A stretch of DNA of 64,000 bases, from assembly GCF_002379085.1 (NCBI RefSeq), contig NZ_NBZW01000019.1, positions 1 through 64,000 of the forward strand, written 5' to 3'. This stretch comes from Polaromonas sp. AET17H-212 (lineage in GTDB: Bacteria > Pseudomonadota > Gammaproteobacteria > Burkholderiales > Burkholderiaceae_C). Positions within the stretch are counted from its first letter, which is position 1, and each line of letters opens with the position of its first letter. This document shows, piece by piece, positions 53,288 to 63,206 of the stretch. The notes beneath the pieces were generated by a model. That model worked only from the letters and a program-made list of their open reading frames with translations, was not told the DNA's origin and did not search any database. A program made the translations under genes and the position numbers.

Positions 53288-54310
53288 ATGAAAGTCAGAT
53301 TCACGAAGGTCCGGAATGAGTTGGCAGCGGCCGCGGCCGCAGCCGTGTCAGCGGTGGCTTTGATGGCTGCGCCGGCACACGCGGCCTGGGAGCCGACCAA
53401 GCCGGTAGAGTTTGTTGTTCCCGCCGGCACTGGCGGTGGTGCTGACCAGATGGCTCGCCTGATTCAGGGCATCGTCATCAAGCACAAGTTGATGAAGGAG
53501 CCGCTGATTGTTGTCAACAAATCCGGCGGCGCGGGCGCTGAAGGTTTTCTCGAGGTCAAAGGTGCAAAAGGCAATCCGCACAAAATCATCATCACGCTGT
53601 CCAACCTGTTCACCACACCGCTGGCGACCGGCGTTCCGTTCAACTGGCGCGACATGACACCGGTTTCCATGATGGCACTGGACCAGTTCGTGCTGTGGGT
53701 CAATGCAGAAAATCCCGCCAAAAACGCCAAAGACTACCTGGCAGCCGTGAAAGCTGCAGGCCCCAGCAAAATCAAGATGGGCGGCACCGGCTCCAAGCAG
53801 GAAGACCAGATCATCACTGTCGGCATTGAGCAGGCCACCGGAACCAAATTCATCTACGTCCCGTTCAAGGGCGGCGGTGAAGTGGCTGTGCAGCTTGTCG
53901 GCAAACACATTGACTCGTCGGTGAACAACCCGATCGAGGCTGTTGCCCAGTGGCGCGCCGGCCAGCTGCGTGCACTCTGCGTATTTGATGACAAACGCAT
54001 GACCTACAAGACCAAGGTTACCGACACAATGTCATGGAGCGACATCCCCACCTGCAAGGAAGCCGGCGTGCCCACCGACTACACCATGCTGCGCGGAATT
54101 TTCATGGCACCGGACGTGTCAAAAGACCAGCTTGAGTTCTACCAGAACCTGCTCAAGAAAGTCCGCGACACCCCGGAGTGGAAAGACTACATGGAAAAAG
54201 GTGCTTTCAACCAGACCACCATGTCAGGCGACGAGTTCGGAAAATGGCTCGGCAGCGCCGAGCAGCGGCATCGCGAGTTGATGAAGCAAGCCGGCTTCAT
54301 CGCGAAATAA
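53288..54310 (+). CDS. tctC: tripartite tricarboxylate transporter binding protein
   Basis: The Bug-family periplasmic protein has 340 residues. An N-terminal signal peptide has a long Ala-rich core and cleaves near PAHAA. The mature part shows PVEFVVPAGTGGGADQMARLIQGIV, PLIVVNKSGGAGAEGFLEVKG, KIKMGGTGSKQEDQIITVGIEQATG and YVPFKGGGEVAVQLVGKHID. It is followed by tctB and tctA, so it is a complete TTT system. Placement in the oxalate island suggests uptake of oxalate or another small carboxylate; this is inferred. ATG 53288 follows CAGGAGA. Confidence 0.92.
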   Translation: MKVRFTKVRNELAAAAAAAVSAVALMAAPAHAAWEPTKPVEFVVPAGTGGGADQMARLIQGIVIKHKLMKEPLIVVNKSGGAGAEGFLEVKGAKGNPHKIIITLSNLFTTPLATGVPFNWRDMTPVSMMALDQFVLWVNAENPAKNAKDYLAAVKAAGPSKIKMGGTGSKQEDQIITVGIEQATGTKFIYVPFKGGGEVAVQLVGKHIDSSVNNPIEAVAQWRAGQLRALCVFDDKRMTYKTKVTDTMSWSDIPTCKEAGVPTDYTMLRGIFMAPDVSKDQLEFYQNLLKKVRDTPEWKDYMEKGAFNQTTMSGDEFGKWLGSAEQRHRELMKQAGFIAK

Positions 54311-54316
54311 AAAAAG

Positions 54317-54342
54317 AAAGGGCCCCGCACGAGGGCCTTTTC
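54317..54342 (+). terminator. hairpin after tctC
   Basis: AAAGGGCCC, a seven-base loop, then GGGCCTTTT forms a stem-loop with a T4 end, seven bases after the tctC stop and about 95 bases before tctB. Partial termination here would give more TctC than TctBA. Confidence 0.65.
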
Positions 54343-54436
54343 ACCGCAGGGCCGGCCGCTTCCGGCGCCGGCCCTGCCGACCAATCACTGTTCGCCCGAT
54401 CCAGGGCTATTCAATTACTCAGCAGGAGTTCCCCCG

Positions 54437-54958
54437 ATGGAGCCAAACGATTTATCCGGCACCGGGCAACGCTCGGGCGTCGCCACCAACGTCATCGAAG
54501 CCATCGTTGCCTTTCTTATCATGGTCCTGGGGGCGGTGGTCATCCAGGGCAGTTGGGCGCTGGGCTCGGGATGGACCAGCGACGGCCCCGGTGCCGGCTA
54601 TTTCCCGTTTTACATCGGCATCATCCTCTGCATTTCCGGCGCCGGCATCATGATCCCGGCCTTGTTCGGAAAAAACAGGAACACCGAGATTTTTGTCGAC
54701 AGCGTGCAGCTCAAGCGTGTCCTGTCCGTGCTGTTGCCCGCCCTTGTCTACGTGCTGGCTGTGCAGTTCATAGGCCTGTATGTGGCTTCGGCTCTTTACA
54801 TCGCCTTGTTCATGATCATCCTGGGCAAGTACTCCCGGGTCAAAAGCGTTATCACAGCGCTGGCCGTGAATGTGCTGTTTTTCTTCATGTTCGAGGTCTG
54901 GTTCAAGGTACCCCTGTTCAAGGGGCAATTCGACCTTTTGAGTTTCCTGGGTTACTGA
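54437..54958 (+). CDS. tctB: TTT transporter small membrane subunit
   Basis: The 173-residue protein has four membrane segments (about 17-37, 52-75, 92-120, 130-160), typical of TctB. It has VIEAIVAFLIMVLGAVVIQGSWALGSGWTSDGPGAGYFPFYIGIILCISGAGIM; the GPGAGYFP motif is a family signature. It assists TctA in the inner membrane. AGGAG lies just before ATG 54437. Confidence 0.9.
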   Translation: MEPNDLSGTGQRSGVATNVIEAIVAFLIMVLGAVVIQGSWALGSGWTSDGPGAGYFPFYIGIILCISGAGIMIPALFGKNRNTEIFVDSVQLKRVLSVLLPALVYVLAVQFIGLYVASALYIALFMIILGKYSRVKSVITALAVNVLFFFMFEVWFKVPLFKGQFDLLSFLGY

Positions 54959-55009
54959 GCTCCTTCACCCCGACACCAGACTATTGAACCTTACTGACCG
55001 GATATTTCC

Positions 55010-56539
55010 ATGGACGAACTAAACTCGCTTTTTCACGGATTCAGCGTCATCCTGACGCCAATGAATATCCTGCTGATGTTCGTAGGCATCATCCTTGGCG
55101 TGCTGATCGGCGTGCTGCCAGGACTGGGTGGTGCCAACGGCGTGGCCATCCTGCTGCCCCTGACCTTCACGATGACGCCAACCTCGGCGATCATCATGCT
55201 CTCGTGCATTTACTGGGGTGCCCTTTTTGGCGGCGCCATCACCTCGGTGTTGTTCAACATACCGGGTGAACCCTGGTCGGTTGCAACCACCTTTGACGGC
55301 TACCCCCTGGCGCAGCAAGGCCACGCAGGTCAAGCGCTGACGGCAGCATTCACGTCATCGTTCATAGGCGCTTTTGTGGCTGTGGTGATGATTACCTTCA
55401 TGGCACCCCTGGTCGCCAAGTTCGCACTCAAGTTCGGCCCTCCCGAATTCTTTGCCGTCTATCTGCTGACCTTCTGCAGCTTCGTGGGCATGGGCAAAGG
55501 CTCCCCCTTCAAGATCCTGGCCTCGATGACCATCGGTTTTGCACTGGCGGCCGTGGGCATGGACACCGTCACCGGGCAGTTGCGCCTGACCTTCGGTATT
55601 CCCGACCTGATGCGCGGCTTCGACTTCCTGATCGGCGTGATCGGGCTGTTCGGCATCGGTGAAATCTTGCTGTCGATGGAAGAAGGCCTGGCTTTCTCCG
55701 GCAAGAGCGCCAAGATCGACCCCAAGGTGGTGTTTGAAACCTGGAAAAAACTGCCGCGGTACTGGGCAACTTCCGTCAGGAGTTCGCTGATCGGCATCTG
55801 GATGGGCATCACCCCTGGCGGCGCCACCCCGGCTTCGTTCATGAGTTACGGCGTGGCCAAGAAGATGTCCAAGGACGGCGCCAAGTTCGGGACCGGCCAG
55901 CTCGAGGGCGTGATTGCCCCCGAAACAGCAGCCCACGCCGCCGGCACCAGCGCTCTGCTGCCCATGCTGGCGCTGGGCATTCCCGGCTCGCCAACAGCTG
56001 CCGTGTTGCTGGGTGGACTGCTGATCTGGGGCCTGCAGCCCGGACCGCTGCTGTTCGTCGAGCAAAAAGACTTCGTCTGGGGACTGATCGCCAGCATGTA
56101 CCTGGGTAACCTCGTCGGCCTGATCGTCGTGCTGACCACGGTGCCGCTGTTCGCCTCCATCCTGCGCATTCCGTTTTCCATCATCGCCCCGGTGATTGTG
56201 GTGATCTGCGCCATTGGTGCCTATACCGTCCACAACGCCATGCTGGACATCTGGTTCATGATGCTCTTCGGGGTGATCGGTTACCTGTTCAAGAAACTGG
56301 ACTACCCGCTCGCTCCGCTGGTGCTGGCGCTGGTTCTCGGAGACAAGGCGGAGGACTCCTTCCGCCAGGCCATGCTGGTTTCCCAGGGCGAAATGTCCAT
56401 TCTGTGGTCCAACCCGCTGGTTGGCGGCATCAGCACGCTGGCGCTCGTCCTGCTGTTCTGGCCGCTGGTGGCGCGTCTTATCGCCAAAATCCGCCCGCCC
56501 AAGCGCGCGGAATTCGCAGCAGAACAGCCCGTTGATTAA
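55010..56539 (+). CDS. tctA: TTT transporter large permease
   Basis: The 509-residue permease has about 12 helices. Family motifs are GVLIGVLPGLGGANGVAILLPLTFTMTPTSAIIMLSCIYWGALFGGAITSVLFNIPGEPWSVATTFDGYPLAQQG, RLTFGIPDLMRGFDFLIGVIGLFGIGEIL, APETAAHAAGTSALLPMLALGIPGSPTAAVLLGGLLIWGLQPGP and VVICAIGAYTVHNAMLDIWFMMLFGVIGYLFKKLDYPLAPLVLALVLGD. It is driven by ion gradient with TctC. It is followed after 15 bases by the kinase-like/BON gene. Confidence 0.94.
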   Translation: MDELNSLFHGFSVILTPMNILLMFVGIILGVLIGVLPGLGGANGVAILLPLTFTMTPTSAIIMLSCIYWGALFGGAITSVLFNIPGEPWSVATTFDGYPLAQQGHAGQALTAAFTSSFIGAFVAVVMITFMAPLVAKFALKFGPPEFFAVYLLTFCSFVGMGKGSPFKILASMTIGFALAAVGMDTVTGQLRLTFGIPDLMRGFDFLIGVIGLFGIGEILLSMEEGLAFSGKSAKIDPKVVFETWKKLPRYWATSVRSSLIGIWMGITPGGATPASFMSYGVAKKMSKDGAKFGTGQLEGVIAPETAAHAAGTSALLPMLALGIPGSPTAAVLLGGLLIWGLQPGPLLFVEQKDFVWGLIASMYLGNLVGLIVVLTTVPLFASILRIPFSIIAPVIVVICAIGAYTVHNAMLDIWFMMLFGVIGYLFKKLDYPLAPLVLALVLGDKAEDSFRQAMLVSQGEMSILWSNPLVGGISTLALVLLFWPLVARLIAKIRPPKRAEFAAEQPVD

Positions 56540-56554
56540 ATACAGGAGAGCGCC

Positions 56555-57388
56555 ATGCCCGTTATTGCCATGACCCAGGAGATGGGATCTCTTGCCAAAG
56601 ATGTCTCCCTGCAACTTGCCCAGGCGGGCCAATTGGCCATCATGCGCCATGAGGTTCTGGAGAACGTGGCGGGCAGGATGCACGTTCCCGGAAGCCTGAT
56701 CAGCCGGCTGCGCGAGGGCAAGGCGGGCCTCGTCGAGCGCCTGACCACGGACAAGGAACGTGTCGCCGTGTACACCGCGCAGGAGGTTTTCGACCTGGCC
56801 GACAAGGGCAATATCGTATTGCGTGGCTGGGGGGCAACCTGCCTGCTGCGTCCGGTGCGGCACGTGCTGCGGGTACGGGTCACCCGCCCCTTCAGGCAGC
56901 GCGTGGCATGGTTGATGGAGCACCTCGGAACCGACGACGAGTCATTTGCCGAAGCCGAGGTGCGGCGCAGCGACGACGCCCATGCTTCCCGCATGCACGA
57001 CCAGTTCGGCGTGACCTGGGGTGACCCGCTTCTGTACGACCTGGTATTGAACACCGATCGCGTCTCGGTCGAAAGCTGCGTGGAGCAAATCCGGCACCTG
57101 GCCAGCCGGCCGGAGTTCCAGGAAACCGCAGAGTCCCGCGCCATGCTGGCCGACCTGGCACTGAATGCGCGCATTCGTGCGGCGCTCAAAGACCATGAAT
57201 CGACACGCGATATCAACATCAACATCGAGTCAAAAAACGGCAAGGCCGTGCTCAGCGGAATTGTGATCAATGCGCACGAAAGCGCAGAAGCGGCCCGTGT
57301 TGCCAGTACCGTGGCCGGCATTGTCAGCGTTGATAATCAACTCCGCCTGATGGCCTCGAGCCGCCGATTCGCGTCAGCCAAAACCTGA
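56555..57388 (+). CDS. cytidylate-kinase-like domain fused to a BON domain
   Basis: The 277-residue protein has no signal peptide. Residues 1-205 follow the Cytidylate_kin2 pattern: VIAMTQEMGSLAKDVSLQLAQAG (P-loop position), IVLRGWGATCLLRPVRHVLRVRVTRPFRQRVAWLMEHLG, FGVTWGDPLLYDLVLNTDRVSVESCVEQI. Where active members read GSGG, this has GSLA, and GRG reads GWG, so nucleotide binding may be lost. Residues 210-265 form a BON domain (INIESKNGKAVLSGIVINAHESAEAARVASTVAGIVSVDNQLRL). It is co-transcribed with tctA by spacing. A regulatory or sensor role is guessed. Confidence 0.75.
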   Translation: MPVIAMTQEMGSLAKDVSLQLAQAGQLAIMRHEVLENVAGRMHVPGSLISRLREGKAGLVERLTTDKERVAVYTAQEVFDLADKGNIVLRGWGATCLLRPVRHVLRVRVTRPFRQRVAWLMEHLGTDDESFAEAEVRRSDDAHASRMHDQFGVTWGDPLLYDLVLNTDRVSVESCVEQIRHLASRPEFQETAESRAMLADLALNARIRAALKDHESTRDININIESKNGKAVLSGIVINAHESAEAARVASTVAGIVSVDNQLRLMASSRRFASAKT

Positions 57389-57424
57389 CAGGAGGGCCTT
57401 GCACCTGCAGCAGAAACTGCAGGC

Positions 57425-58072
57425 TCAGATCTTGCCGCGCTGCTTGAGCCGGCTCAGGGTTTCTGCGGAGAGGTTCAGGTAAGACGCCAATTCCTTCTTC
57501 GGAATCCGGTCAAACAGTTCGGGATGTTTGCGCAAAAAGCGCTTGACGCGCCCCGGTGCATCCAGCAGATGCAGTGTGATGGTATGCGCCATGATTTCGC
57601 TCATCAGGCGCATGACGCTGTACTCGAAAGACTCCTTGAGCGCGCGGTGCCGTTCCAGGAAAGCCACCCATTCCGGCAGCGGCAGTTTGGCCACCCGAAC
57701 CTTGGTGACGCAAACCGTGCTGTACGGGGTGGGCGTGCCCAGGCGCCAGGCCGCGTAGCTGGTTTCCATGTCGCGCTCGTCGGCAAAACGAAGAATCATC
57801 TCCTTGCCCTGCTCGTTGGTCACCACCCGCTTGAGGATACCCTCCAGGATGAAATACTGCTCCATTTCGTGAACCCCCTGCTGCAGCAGGAAATCACCTT
57901 TCTGGCCATCAACAATGACCAGGTGAGACTCGAGTTCCGCGCTCTGTTCCACCGTCATTCCCTTCAGAACGATGTTCTGCGCCAATTGCACGCGAATGAT
58001 GTTTCTCTCGGGATGTTCTGGTATGGATGACATGGATGGGTCAGGGTTCGGCAGGAGGTAAATCGCACTCAT
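57425..58072 (-). CDS. CRP/FNR-family regulator of the oxalate genes
   Basis: The protein has 215 residues from ATG 58072, or 202 from ATG 58033 (MSSIPEHPERN). The cNMP-type beta-roll has VDGQKGDFLLQQGVHEMEQYFILEGILKRVV. The C-terminal HTH has IPKKELASYLNLSAETLSRLKQRG, where E-T-L-S-R equals the FNR recognition residues E-T-I-S-R. There is no N-terminal Cys cluster, so the signal is not an FeS centre. The FNR-like recognition helix agrees with TTGAC-N4-GTCAA palindromes between this gene and oxc and before tctC. It is divergent from oxc and probably autoregulated. Confidence 0.88.
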   Translation of the reverse strand: MSAIYLLPNPDPSMSSIPEHPERNIIRVQLAQNIVLKGMTVEQSAELESHLVIVDGQKGDFLLQQGVHEMEQYFILEGILKRVVTNEQGKEMILRFADERDMETSYAAWRLGTPTPYSTVCVTKVRVAKLPLPEWVAFLERHRALKESFEYSVMRLMSEIMAHTITLHLLDAPGRVKRFLRKHPELFDRIPKKELASYLNLSAETLSRLKQRGKI

Positions 58073-58097
58073 TCAGGAGGCCTGGATATGGCGAAAA

Positions 58098-58111
58098 TTG
58101 ACCGCGGTCAA
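58098..58111. promoter_or_regulatory. perfect FNR-type palindrome upstream of oxc
   Basis: TTGACCGCGGTCAA is fully symmetric and lies 26 bases from the regulator start. A likely oxc -10 element TATGAT lies at 58134-58139, which puts the palindrome centre near -42 relative to the expected start, the class II activator position. Confidence 0.75.
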
Positions 58112-58228
58112 GGGTAAAATCCGAAGCAACTCCTATGATACCCGGACGGTGCAGCGGGCCTAGCTCGCCAGAGAGGCGGCACCGCGTTGCTCAACCTTTT
58201 AGCGAAGTCAAACGAAGAAACATTCAAC

Positions 58229-59959
58229 ATGACAAACGACACTGAATCACTGGAACAGACCGACGGGTTTCACCTTGTCATCGATGCGCTGAAACTCAAC
58301 GGCATCACCACCATCTACGGCCTGCCGGGCATTCCGGTCACGGACCTGACCCGCAAGATGCAGGCTGAAGGCATGCGCGTGATTTCGTTCCGCCACGAAC
58401 AGAACGCTGGCAACGCCGCCGCCGCCGCCGGCTTCATGACCGGCAAACCCGGCATCTGCCTGACGGTGTCCGCCCCCGGCTTCCTGAACGGCTTGACCGC
58501 GCTGGCCAACGCCACCACCAACTGCTTCCCCATGATCCTGATCAGCGGCTCCAGCGAGCGCGAGATTGTCGACCTGCAGCAAGGCGACTACGAGGAAATG
58601 GACCAACTCGCGATTGCCAAGCCCCTGTGCAAGGCCGCCTTCCGCGTGCTCAATGCCGAAGACATCGGTGTGGGCATCGCCCGCGCCATCCGCTCCGCCG
58701 TCTCTGGCCGCCCGGGCGGTGTGTACCTGGACCTGCCCGCCAAGCTGTTCGGCCAGGCCATGGACGCCGCGGCCGGCAAGGCTTCGCTGATCAAGGTGGT
58801 CGATGCCGCCCCGCGCCAGATCCCGGCCCCGGACGCCGTCAAGCGCGCCCTGGACCTGCTCAAGAGCGCCAAGAAGCCCCTGATCCTGCTGGGCAAGGGC
58901 GCCGCTTACGCCCAGGCCGACGCCGACATCAAGACCCTGATCGAGAAGACCGGCATCCCCTACCTGCCTATGTCCATGGCCAAGGGCATCCTGCCCGACA
59001 CCCATGAACAGTGTGCCTCGGCCGCCCGCTCCTTCGTGCTGCCGGAAGCCGACGTGGTGCTGCTGGTCGGCGCGCGCCTGAACTGGCTGCTCTCGCACGG
59101 CAAGGGCAAGACCTGGGGCGGTCAGGGCCACAAAAACGCCGGTGGCCAGAAGTTCATCCAGATCGACATCTCCCCGACCGAGGCTGACAGCAATGTGGCC
59201 ATCGACGCCCCGCTGGTCGGCGATATCGGTTCCTGCGTCTCGGCCCTGCTCGCAGGCATGGGCTCCAGCTGGGCCAAGGCCCCGGCCGAATGGACCAGTG
59301 CCGTCGCCGACCGCAAGAACAAGAACGTCGCCAAGATGGCAGAAACGCTGGCGAAGAACCCGCCTGTGATGAATTACCACAGCTCGCTCAACGTGGTGCG
59401 CGACATCGTCAAGGCCAACCCGGACGCCATGCTAGTCAATGAAGGCGCCAACGCGCTGGACTTCACCCGCAGCATCGTCGACATGTACAAGCCGCGCAAG
59501 CGCCTGGACGTCGGCACCTGGGGCGTCATGGGCATCGGCATGGGCTTTGCCGTGGCTGCCGCCGTGGAAAGCGGCCAGCCTGTCATCGCCATTGAGGGTG
59601 ACAGCGCCTTTGGTTTTTCCGGCATGGAAGTCGAAACCATCTGCCGCTACAACCTGCCAGTCTGCATCGTCGTCATGAACAACAACGGCGTCTACCGCGG
59701 CGATGAAGTGAATGTGACCGGCGGCAAGGATCCGTCGCCCATGGTGTTCGTCAAGGGCGCACGCTATGACAAGATGATGGAAGCCTTCGGTGGCGTCGGC
59801 GTGCAAGCCACCACCCCGGCCGAGCTGCGCCGCGCCATGGAAGAAGCCATCAAGTCGCGCAAGCCGACCCTGATCAATGCCATCATCGACGAAGGCGCGG
59901 GCACCGAGAGCGGCCGCATCACCAGCCTGAACCCGACCAGCGCTGCGAAAAAGAAATAA
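58229..59959 (+). CDS. oxc: oxalyl-CoA decarboxylase
   Basis: This ThDP enzyme splits oxalyl-CoA to formyl-CoA and CO2. The 576 residues from ATG 58229 match the family length. The ThDP Glu lies in [43 protein letters not shown] and [10 protein letters not shown] are oxalyl-CoA decarboxylase landmarks. The ThDP-Mg motif is [40 protein letters not shown]. It is followed by frc after 33 bases. It heads the oxc-frc transcript, with the FNR-type site upstream. Confidence 0.96.
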   Translation: MTNDTESLEQTDGFHLVIDALKLNGITTIYGLPGIPVTDLTRKMQAEGMRVISFRHEQNAGNAAAAAGFMTGKPGICLTVSAPGFLNGLTALANATTNCFPMILISGSSEREIVDLQQGDYEEMDQLAIAKPLCKAAFRVLNAEDIGVGIARAIRSAVSGRPGGVYLDLPAKLFGQAMDAAAGKASLIKVVDAAPRQIPAPDAVKRALDLLKSAKKPLILLGKGAAYAQADADIKTLIEKTGIPYLPMSMAKGILPDTHEQCASAARSFVLPEADVVLLVGARLNWLLSHGKGKTWGGQGHKNAGGQKFIQIDISPTEADSNVAIDAPLVGDIGSCVSALLAGMGSSWAKAPAEWTSAVADRKNKNVAKMAETLAKNPPVMNYHSSLNVVRDIVKANPDAMLVNEGANALDFTRSIVDMYKPRKRLDVGTWGVMGIGMGFAVAAAVESGQPVIAIEGDSAFGFSGMEVETICRYNLPVCIVVMNNNGVYRGDEVNVTGGKDPSPMVFVKGARYDKMMEAFGGVGVQATTPAELRRAMEEAIKSRKPTLINAIIDEGAGTESGRITSLNPTSAAKKK

Positions 59960-59992
59960 GTTACCCCGAGCATTTCACAAGGAGATATGAAT

Positions 59993-61264
59993 ATGTCAGA
60001 CAAACCCCTCAAGGGCATCAAGATCATCGACTTCACCCACGTTCAGGCCGGTCCCGCCTGCACTCAGATGCTGGCCTGGTTCGGTGCCGACGTGATCAAG
60101 GTCGAGCGTCCTGGCTCTGGCGACGTCACCCGAAGCCAGTTGCGTGACATCGAAGGCGCTGACGCGCTGTACTTCACCATGCTCAACAGCAACAAGCGCG
60201 GCCTGACGCTGGACACGAAGAAGCCCGAAGGCAAGGCCATCCTGGAAAAGCTCATCAAGACAAGTGACGTTCTGGTTGAAAACTTCGGACCGGGCGCGCT
60301 GGACCGTATGGGATTCACCTGGGAATACATCCAGGAACTCAACCCAAAAATGATTCTGGCATCCGTCAAGGGTTTCTCTGACGGCCACCACTACGAAGAC
60401 CTGAAGGTTTACGAAAACGTGGCCCAGTGCGCAGGCGGCGCAGCGTCAACCACCGGCTACTGGAAGGGCGAGAACTCAGGTCCCACCATTTCGTCTGCCG
60501 CTTTGGGCGACAGCAATACCGGCATGCACCTGGCCATCGGCATTTTGACGGCCTATATCGGCCGCCAGCAGACCGGCAAGGGCCAGAAGGTGGCCGTGTC
60601 CATGCAGGACAGTGTGCTCAACCTGTGCCGCGTCAAAATGCGCGACCAGTTGCGTCTGGACAACCTTGGCTATCTGGAAGAGTACCCGCAATATCCGCAT
60701 GAAATGGAAGCTTTCAAAGACGGCGTGGTGCCGCGTGGCGCCAATGCCGGCGGTGGCGGACAACCCGGTTGGATTTTGAAATGCAAGGGCTGGGAAACCG
60801 ACCCCAACGCCTACATCTATTTCACGGTCCAGGGGCACGCCTGGGAACCAATCTGCGACGCACTGGGCAAACCCGAGTGGAAAACTGACCCCGCCTACAC
60901 CACGGCCAAAGCACGCCAGCCACACATCATGGACATCTTCGCCACGATTGAAGCATTCATCGCTGACAAGACCAAGTTCGAAGCCGTGGACGTCTTCCGC
61001 AAGTTTGATATTCCTTGCGCACCCGTGTTGTCGATGAAGGAGTTGTTGCATGATAAATCCTTGCGCGCCAGTGGCTCCATCGTTGAAGTACCGCACAAAG
61101 TGCGCGGTAGCTACTTCACCGTGGGCAGCCCGATCAAGTTCTCTGACACCAAGCCCGAAGTAACGGCATCGCCCCTGCTGGGCGAGCACACCGATGAGGT
61201 CCTGGCCGAGCTCGGCTACAGCAAGGACCAGATTGCGGCCATGCACACTGCGAAAGCGGTTTGA
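59993..61264 (+). CDS. frc: formyl-CoA:oxalate CoA-transferase
   Basis: This class III CoA transferase moves CoA from formyl-CoA to oxalate, closing the cycle with Oxc. The 423 residues start at ATG 59993; ATG 59987 is too close to AAGGAG. It matches the Oxalobacter enzyme: [29 protein letters not shown] with His16 and Gln18, the catalytic Asp173 in [28 protein letters not shown] and the glycine loop GGGGQPGW at about 253-260. A terminator follows. Confidence 0.96.
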   Translation: MSDKPLKGIKIIDFTHVQAGPACTQMLAWFGADVIKVERPGSGDVTRSQLRDIEGADALYFTMLNSNKRGLTLDTKKPEGKAILEKLIKTSDVLVENFGPGALDRMGFTWEYIQELNPKMILASVKGFSDGHHYEDLKVYENVAQCAGGAASTTGYWKGENSGPTISSAALGDSNTGMHLAIGILTAYIGRQQTGKGQKVAVSMQDSVLNLCRVKMRDQLRLDNLGYLEEYPQYPHEMEAFKDGVVPRGANAGGGGQPGWILKCKGWETDPNAYIYFTVQGHAWEPICDALGKPEWKTDPAYTTAKARQPHIMDIFATIEAFIADKTKFEAVDVFRKFDIPCAPVLSMKELLHDKSLRASGSIVEVPHKVRGSYFTVGSPIKFSDTKPEVTASPLLGEHTDEVLAELGYSKDQIAAMHTAKAV

Positions 61265-61298
61265 TCGCGAAAGCGACACTTTAGTCTTCAGGACTCGC

Positions 61299-61333
61299 AA
61301 AGACGGCGTTCAGGTTGAGCGCCGTCTTTATTT
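61299..61333 (+). terminator. rho-independent terminator after frc
   Basis: AAAGACGGCG and CGCCGTCTTT form a perfect 10-bp stem with an 11-base loop, ending TTTATTT. It closes the oxc-frc transcript 35 bases after the frc stop. Confidence 0.88.
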
Positions 61334-61377
61334 AAGAGGCCATTGACCGGCACAGCCCCGGAACGAGCAACCGAACC

Positions 61378-61791
61378 ATGCAAGCCACCATCGACTTAAA
61401 GCAGTTCGTCGAGGCCTCCGACGCCAGCGGTGCCATCACCATGTGGAACCCGGCTGCGCAGCGCATGTTCGGGTTCACCGAAACGGAAGCTCTGGGCCGG
61501 TCGCTCGACATCATCATGCCGCAGTGCCAGCAGCAACGCCACTGGGACGGCTACCAGAAGACCGTGGCCACGGACGGCAACGACGTGCTGCGCGTGCCTG
61601 CCGTGCACAAGAATGGGCACAAGCTGTCCATCGCTTTCACGGCAGCCCTGCTTCATGCGCCAGACAAAAAGGTGGCGGCCATCGTTGCGGTGATCCGCGA
61701 TGAAACCGCCCGCTTCACGGAGGACCGCAACCTGCGCAAACGCCTGATGGAGCTGGAAAGCCAGCTAGCCCCCCAGGCCAGCGCGCCCTGA
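61378..61791 (+). CDS. single PAS-domain protein
   Basis: The 137-residue protein is one PAS/PAC unit: VEASDASGAITMWNPAAQRMFGFTETEALGRSLDIIMP, then HWDGYQKTVATDG, VHKNGHKLSIAFTAAL, AAIVAVIRDETARFTEDR, with a short helical tail. There is no output domain. ATG 61378 is about 45 bases after the frc terminator. It could sense a ligand or redox state and act on another protein. Its place between the two formyl-CoA transferase genes suggests a link to oxalate metabolism. Confidence 0.85.
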   Translation: MQATIDLKQFVEASDASGAITMWNPAAQRMFGFTETEALGRSLDIIMPQCQQQRHWDGYQKTVATDGNDVLRVPAVHKNGHKLSIAFTAALLHAPDKKVAAIVAVIRDETARFTEDRNLRKRLMELESQLAPQASAP

Positions 61792-61914
61792 ACCGGGTGG
61801 AAATGCAAGACCGGGACACGGTGATTAACATAGGGGCTGAACCGGCCAAAAGGCCGGCCCCATGGCTTCAGCCATGGACGAATACCCCATTTTCAACTCC
61901 GAGCAGGAATTTTC

Positions 61915-63162
61915 ATGAGTAAAGCGTTAGACGGCGTTCGCATCCTTGACTTCACCCACGTCCAGTCGGGCCCTACATGTACCCAGCTGCTGGCCTGGTT
62001 CGGCGCCGACGTCATCAAGGTGGAACGCGCCGGTGAAGGTGACGCGACGCGCGCGCAGCTGGCCGACATCCCGGGTGCGGACAGCCTGTATTTCACGATG
62101 CTGAACCACAACAAGCGCTCGATCACGCTGGACATGAAAAAGCCCAAGGGCAAGGAAGTCCTGGACGAGCTGATCAAGACCTGCGATGTGATGGTGGAGA
62201 ACTTCGCGCCCGGCGCGCTGGACCGCATGGGCATGACCTGGGAACACATCCATGCGATCAACCCGCGCATGATCGTCGCCTCGGTCAAGGGCTTCGGCCC
62301 CGGACCGTACGAGGACCTGAAAGTCTACGAGAACGTGGCCCAGTGCGCCGGCGGCGCCGCTTCCACCACCGGCTTCGACGACGGCCCGCCGCTCGTCACC
62401 GGCGCCCAGATCGGCGACAGCGGCACCGGCCTGCATCTGGCGCTGGGCATCGTCGCGGCGCTGTACCAGCGCAATACCACGGGCCGTGGCCAGAAGGTGC
62501 TGGCGCCCATGCAGGACGCGGTGCTGAACCTGTGCCGGGTCAAGCTGCGTGACCAGCAGCGGCTTGAGCGCACCGGCACCATGCACGAGTACCCGCAGTA
62601 CCCGGACGGCAAGTTCGGTGACGCAGTGCCGCGCGCCGGCAATGCCTCCGGCGGCGGCCAGCCCGGCTCGGTACTCAAGTGCAAGGGCTGGGAGACCGAC
62701 CCCAACGCCTACATCTACTTCATCACCCAGGCCGCCGTGTGGCCAGCCGTTTGCAAGGTGATCGGCGAGGAAGGCTGGATCACCGACGATGCCTTCAAGA
62801 CACCGGGGGCCCGCCTGCTGCACCTGAAACCGATCTTTGCGCGCATCGAGCAGTGGACCATGACCAAGACCAAGTTCGAGGCCATGAAAATCCTCAACGA
62901 ATACGACATCCCCTGCGGGCCGATTCTCTCGATGAAGGAAATCGCCGAAGAGCCCGCCCTGCGCGCGACAGGCACCATCGTTGAAGTCGACCATCCGGTG
63001 CGCGGCAAGTACCTCACCGTGGGCAACCCCATCAAGATGTCGGACAGCGCCACCGAAGTCACGCGCTCCCCCCTGCTGGGCGAACACACCAACGAGGTAC
63101 TGGCGCAGTTGGGCTACAGCGCCGCGGACATCGCCGAATTGCGCGCCGAACGCGTCATCTGA
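61915..63162 (+). CDS. frc: second formyl-CoA transferase-like CoA transferase
   Basis: The 415 residues are clearly homologous to the upstream Frc. They share [27 protein letters not shown], the catalytic Asp168 ([13 protein letters not shown]), [17 protein letters not shown] and [13 protein letters not shown]. Differences are a shorter central segment and SGGGQPGS in place of GGGGQPGW in the glycine loop that closes over the active site. It may use another CoA donor (for example succinyl- or acetyl-CoA) or be a backup Frc. AGCAGGAA precedes ATG 61915. The formate dehydrogenase gene follows after 44 bases. Confidence 0.9.
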   Translation: MSKALDGVRILDFTHVQSGPTCTQLLAWFGADVIKVERAGEGDATRAQLADIPGADSLYFTMLNHNKRSITLDMKKPKGKEVLDELIKTCDVMVENFAPGALDRMGMTWEHIHAINPRMIVASVKGFGPGPYEDLKVYENVAQCAGGAASTTGFDDGPPLVTGAQIGDSGTGLHLALGIVAALYQRNTTGRGQKVLAPMQDAVLNLCRVKLRDQQRLERTGTMHEYPQYPDGKFGDAVPRAGNASGGGQPGSVLKCKGWETDPNAYIYFITQAAVWPAVCKVIGEEGWITDDAFKTPGARLLHLKPIFARIEQWTMTKTKFEAMKILNEYDIPCGPILSMKEIAEEPALRATGTIVEVDHPVRGKYLTVGNPIKMSDSATEVTRSPLLGEHTNEVLAQLGYSAADIAELRAERVI

Positions 63163-63206
63163 CCGGACCCTTCCCCCAAACAAACGACGCCAGCCACAGA
63201 GCAAGC

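Noticed and set aside
55355..56923. 522-residue minus-strand frame opposite tctA
   Set aside because: Translation is Gln/His/Gly-rich without hydrophobic segments or motifs; tctA is clearly the real gene.
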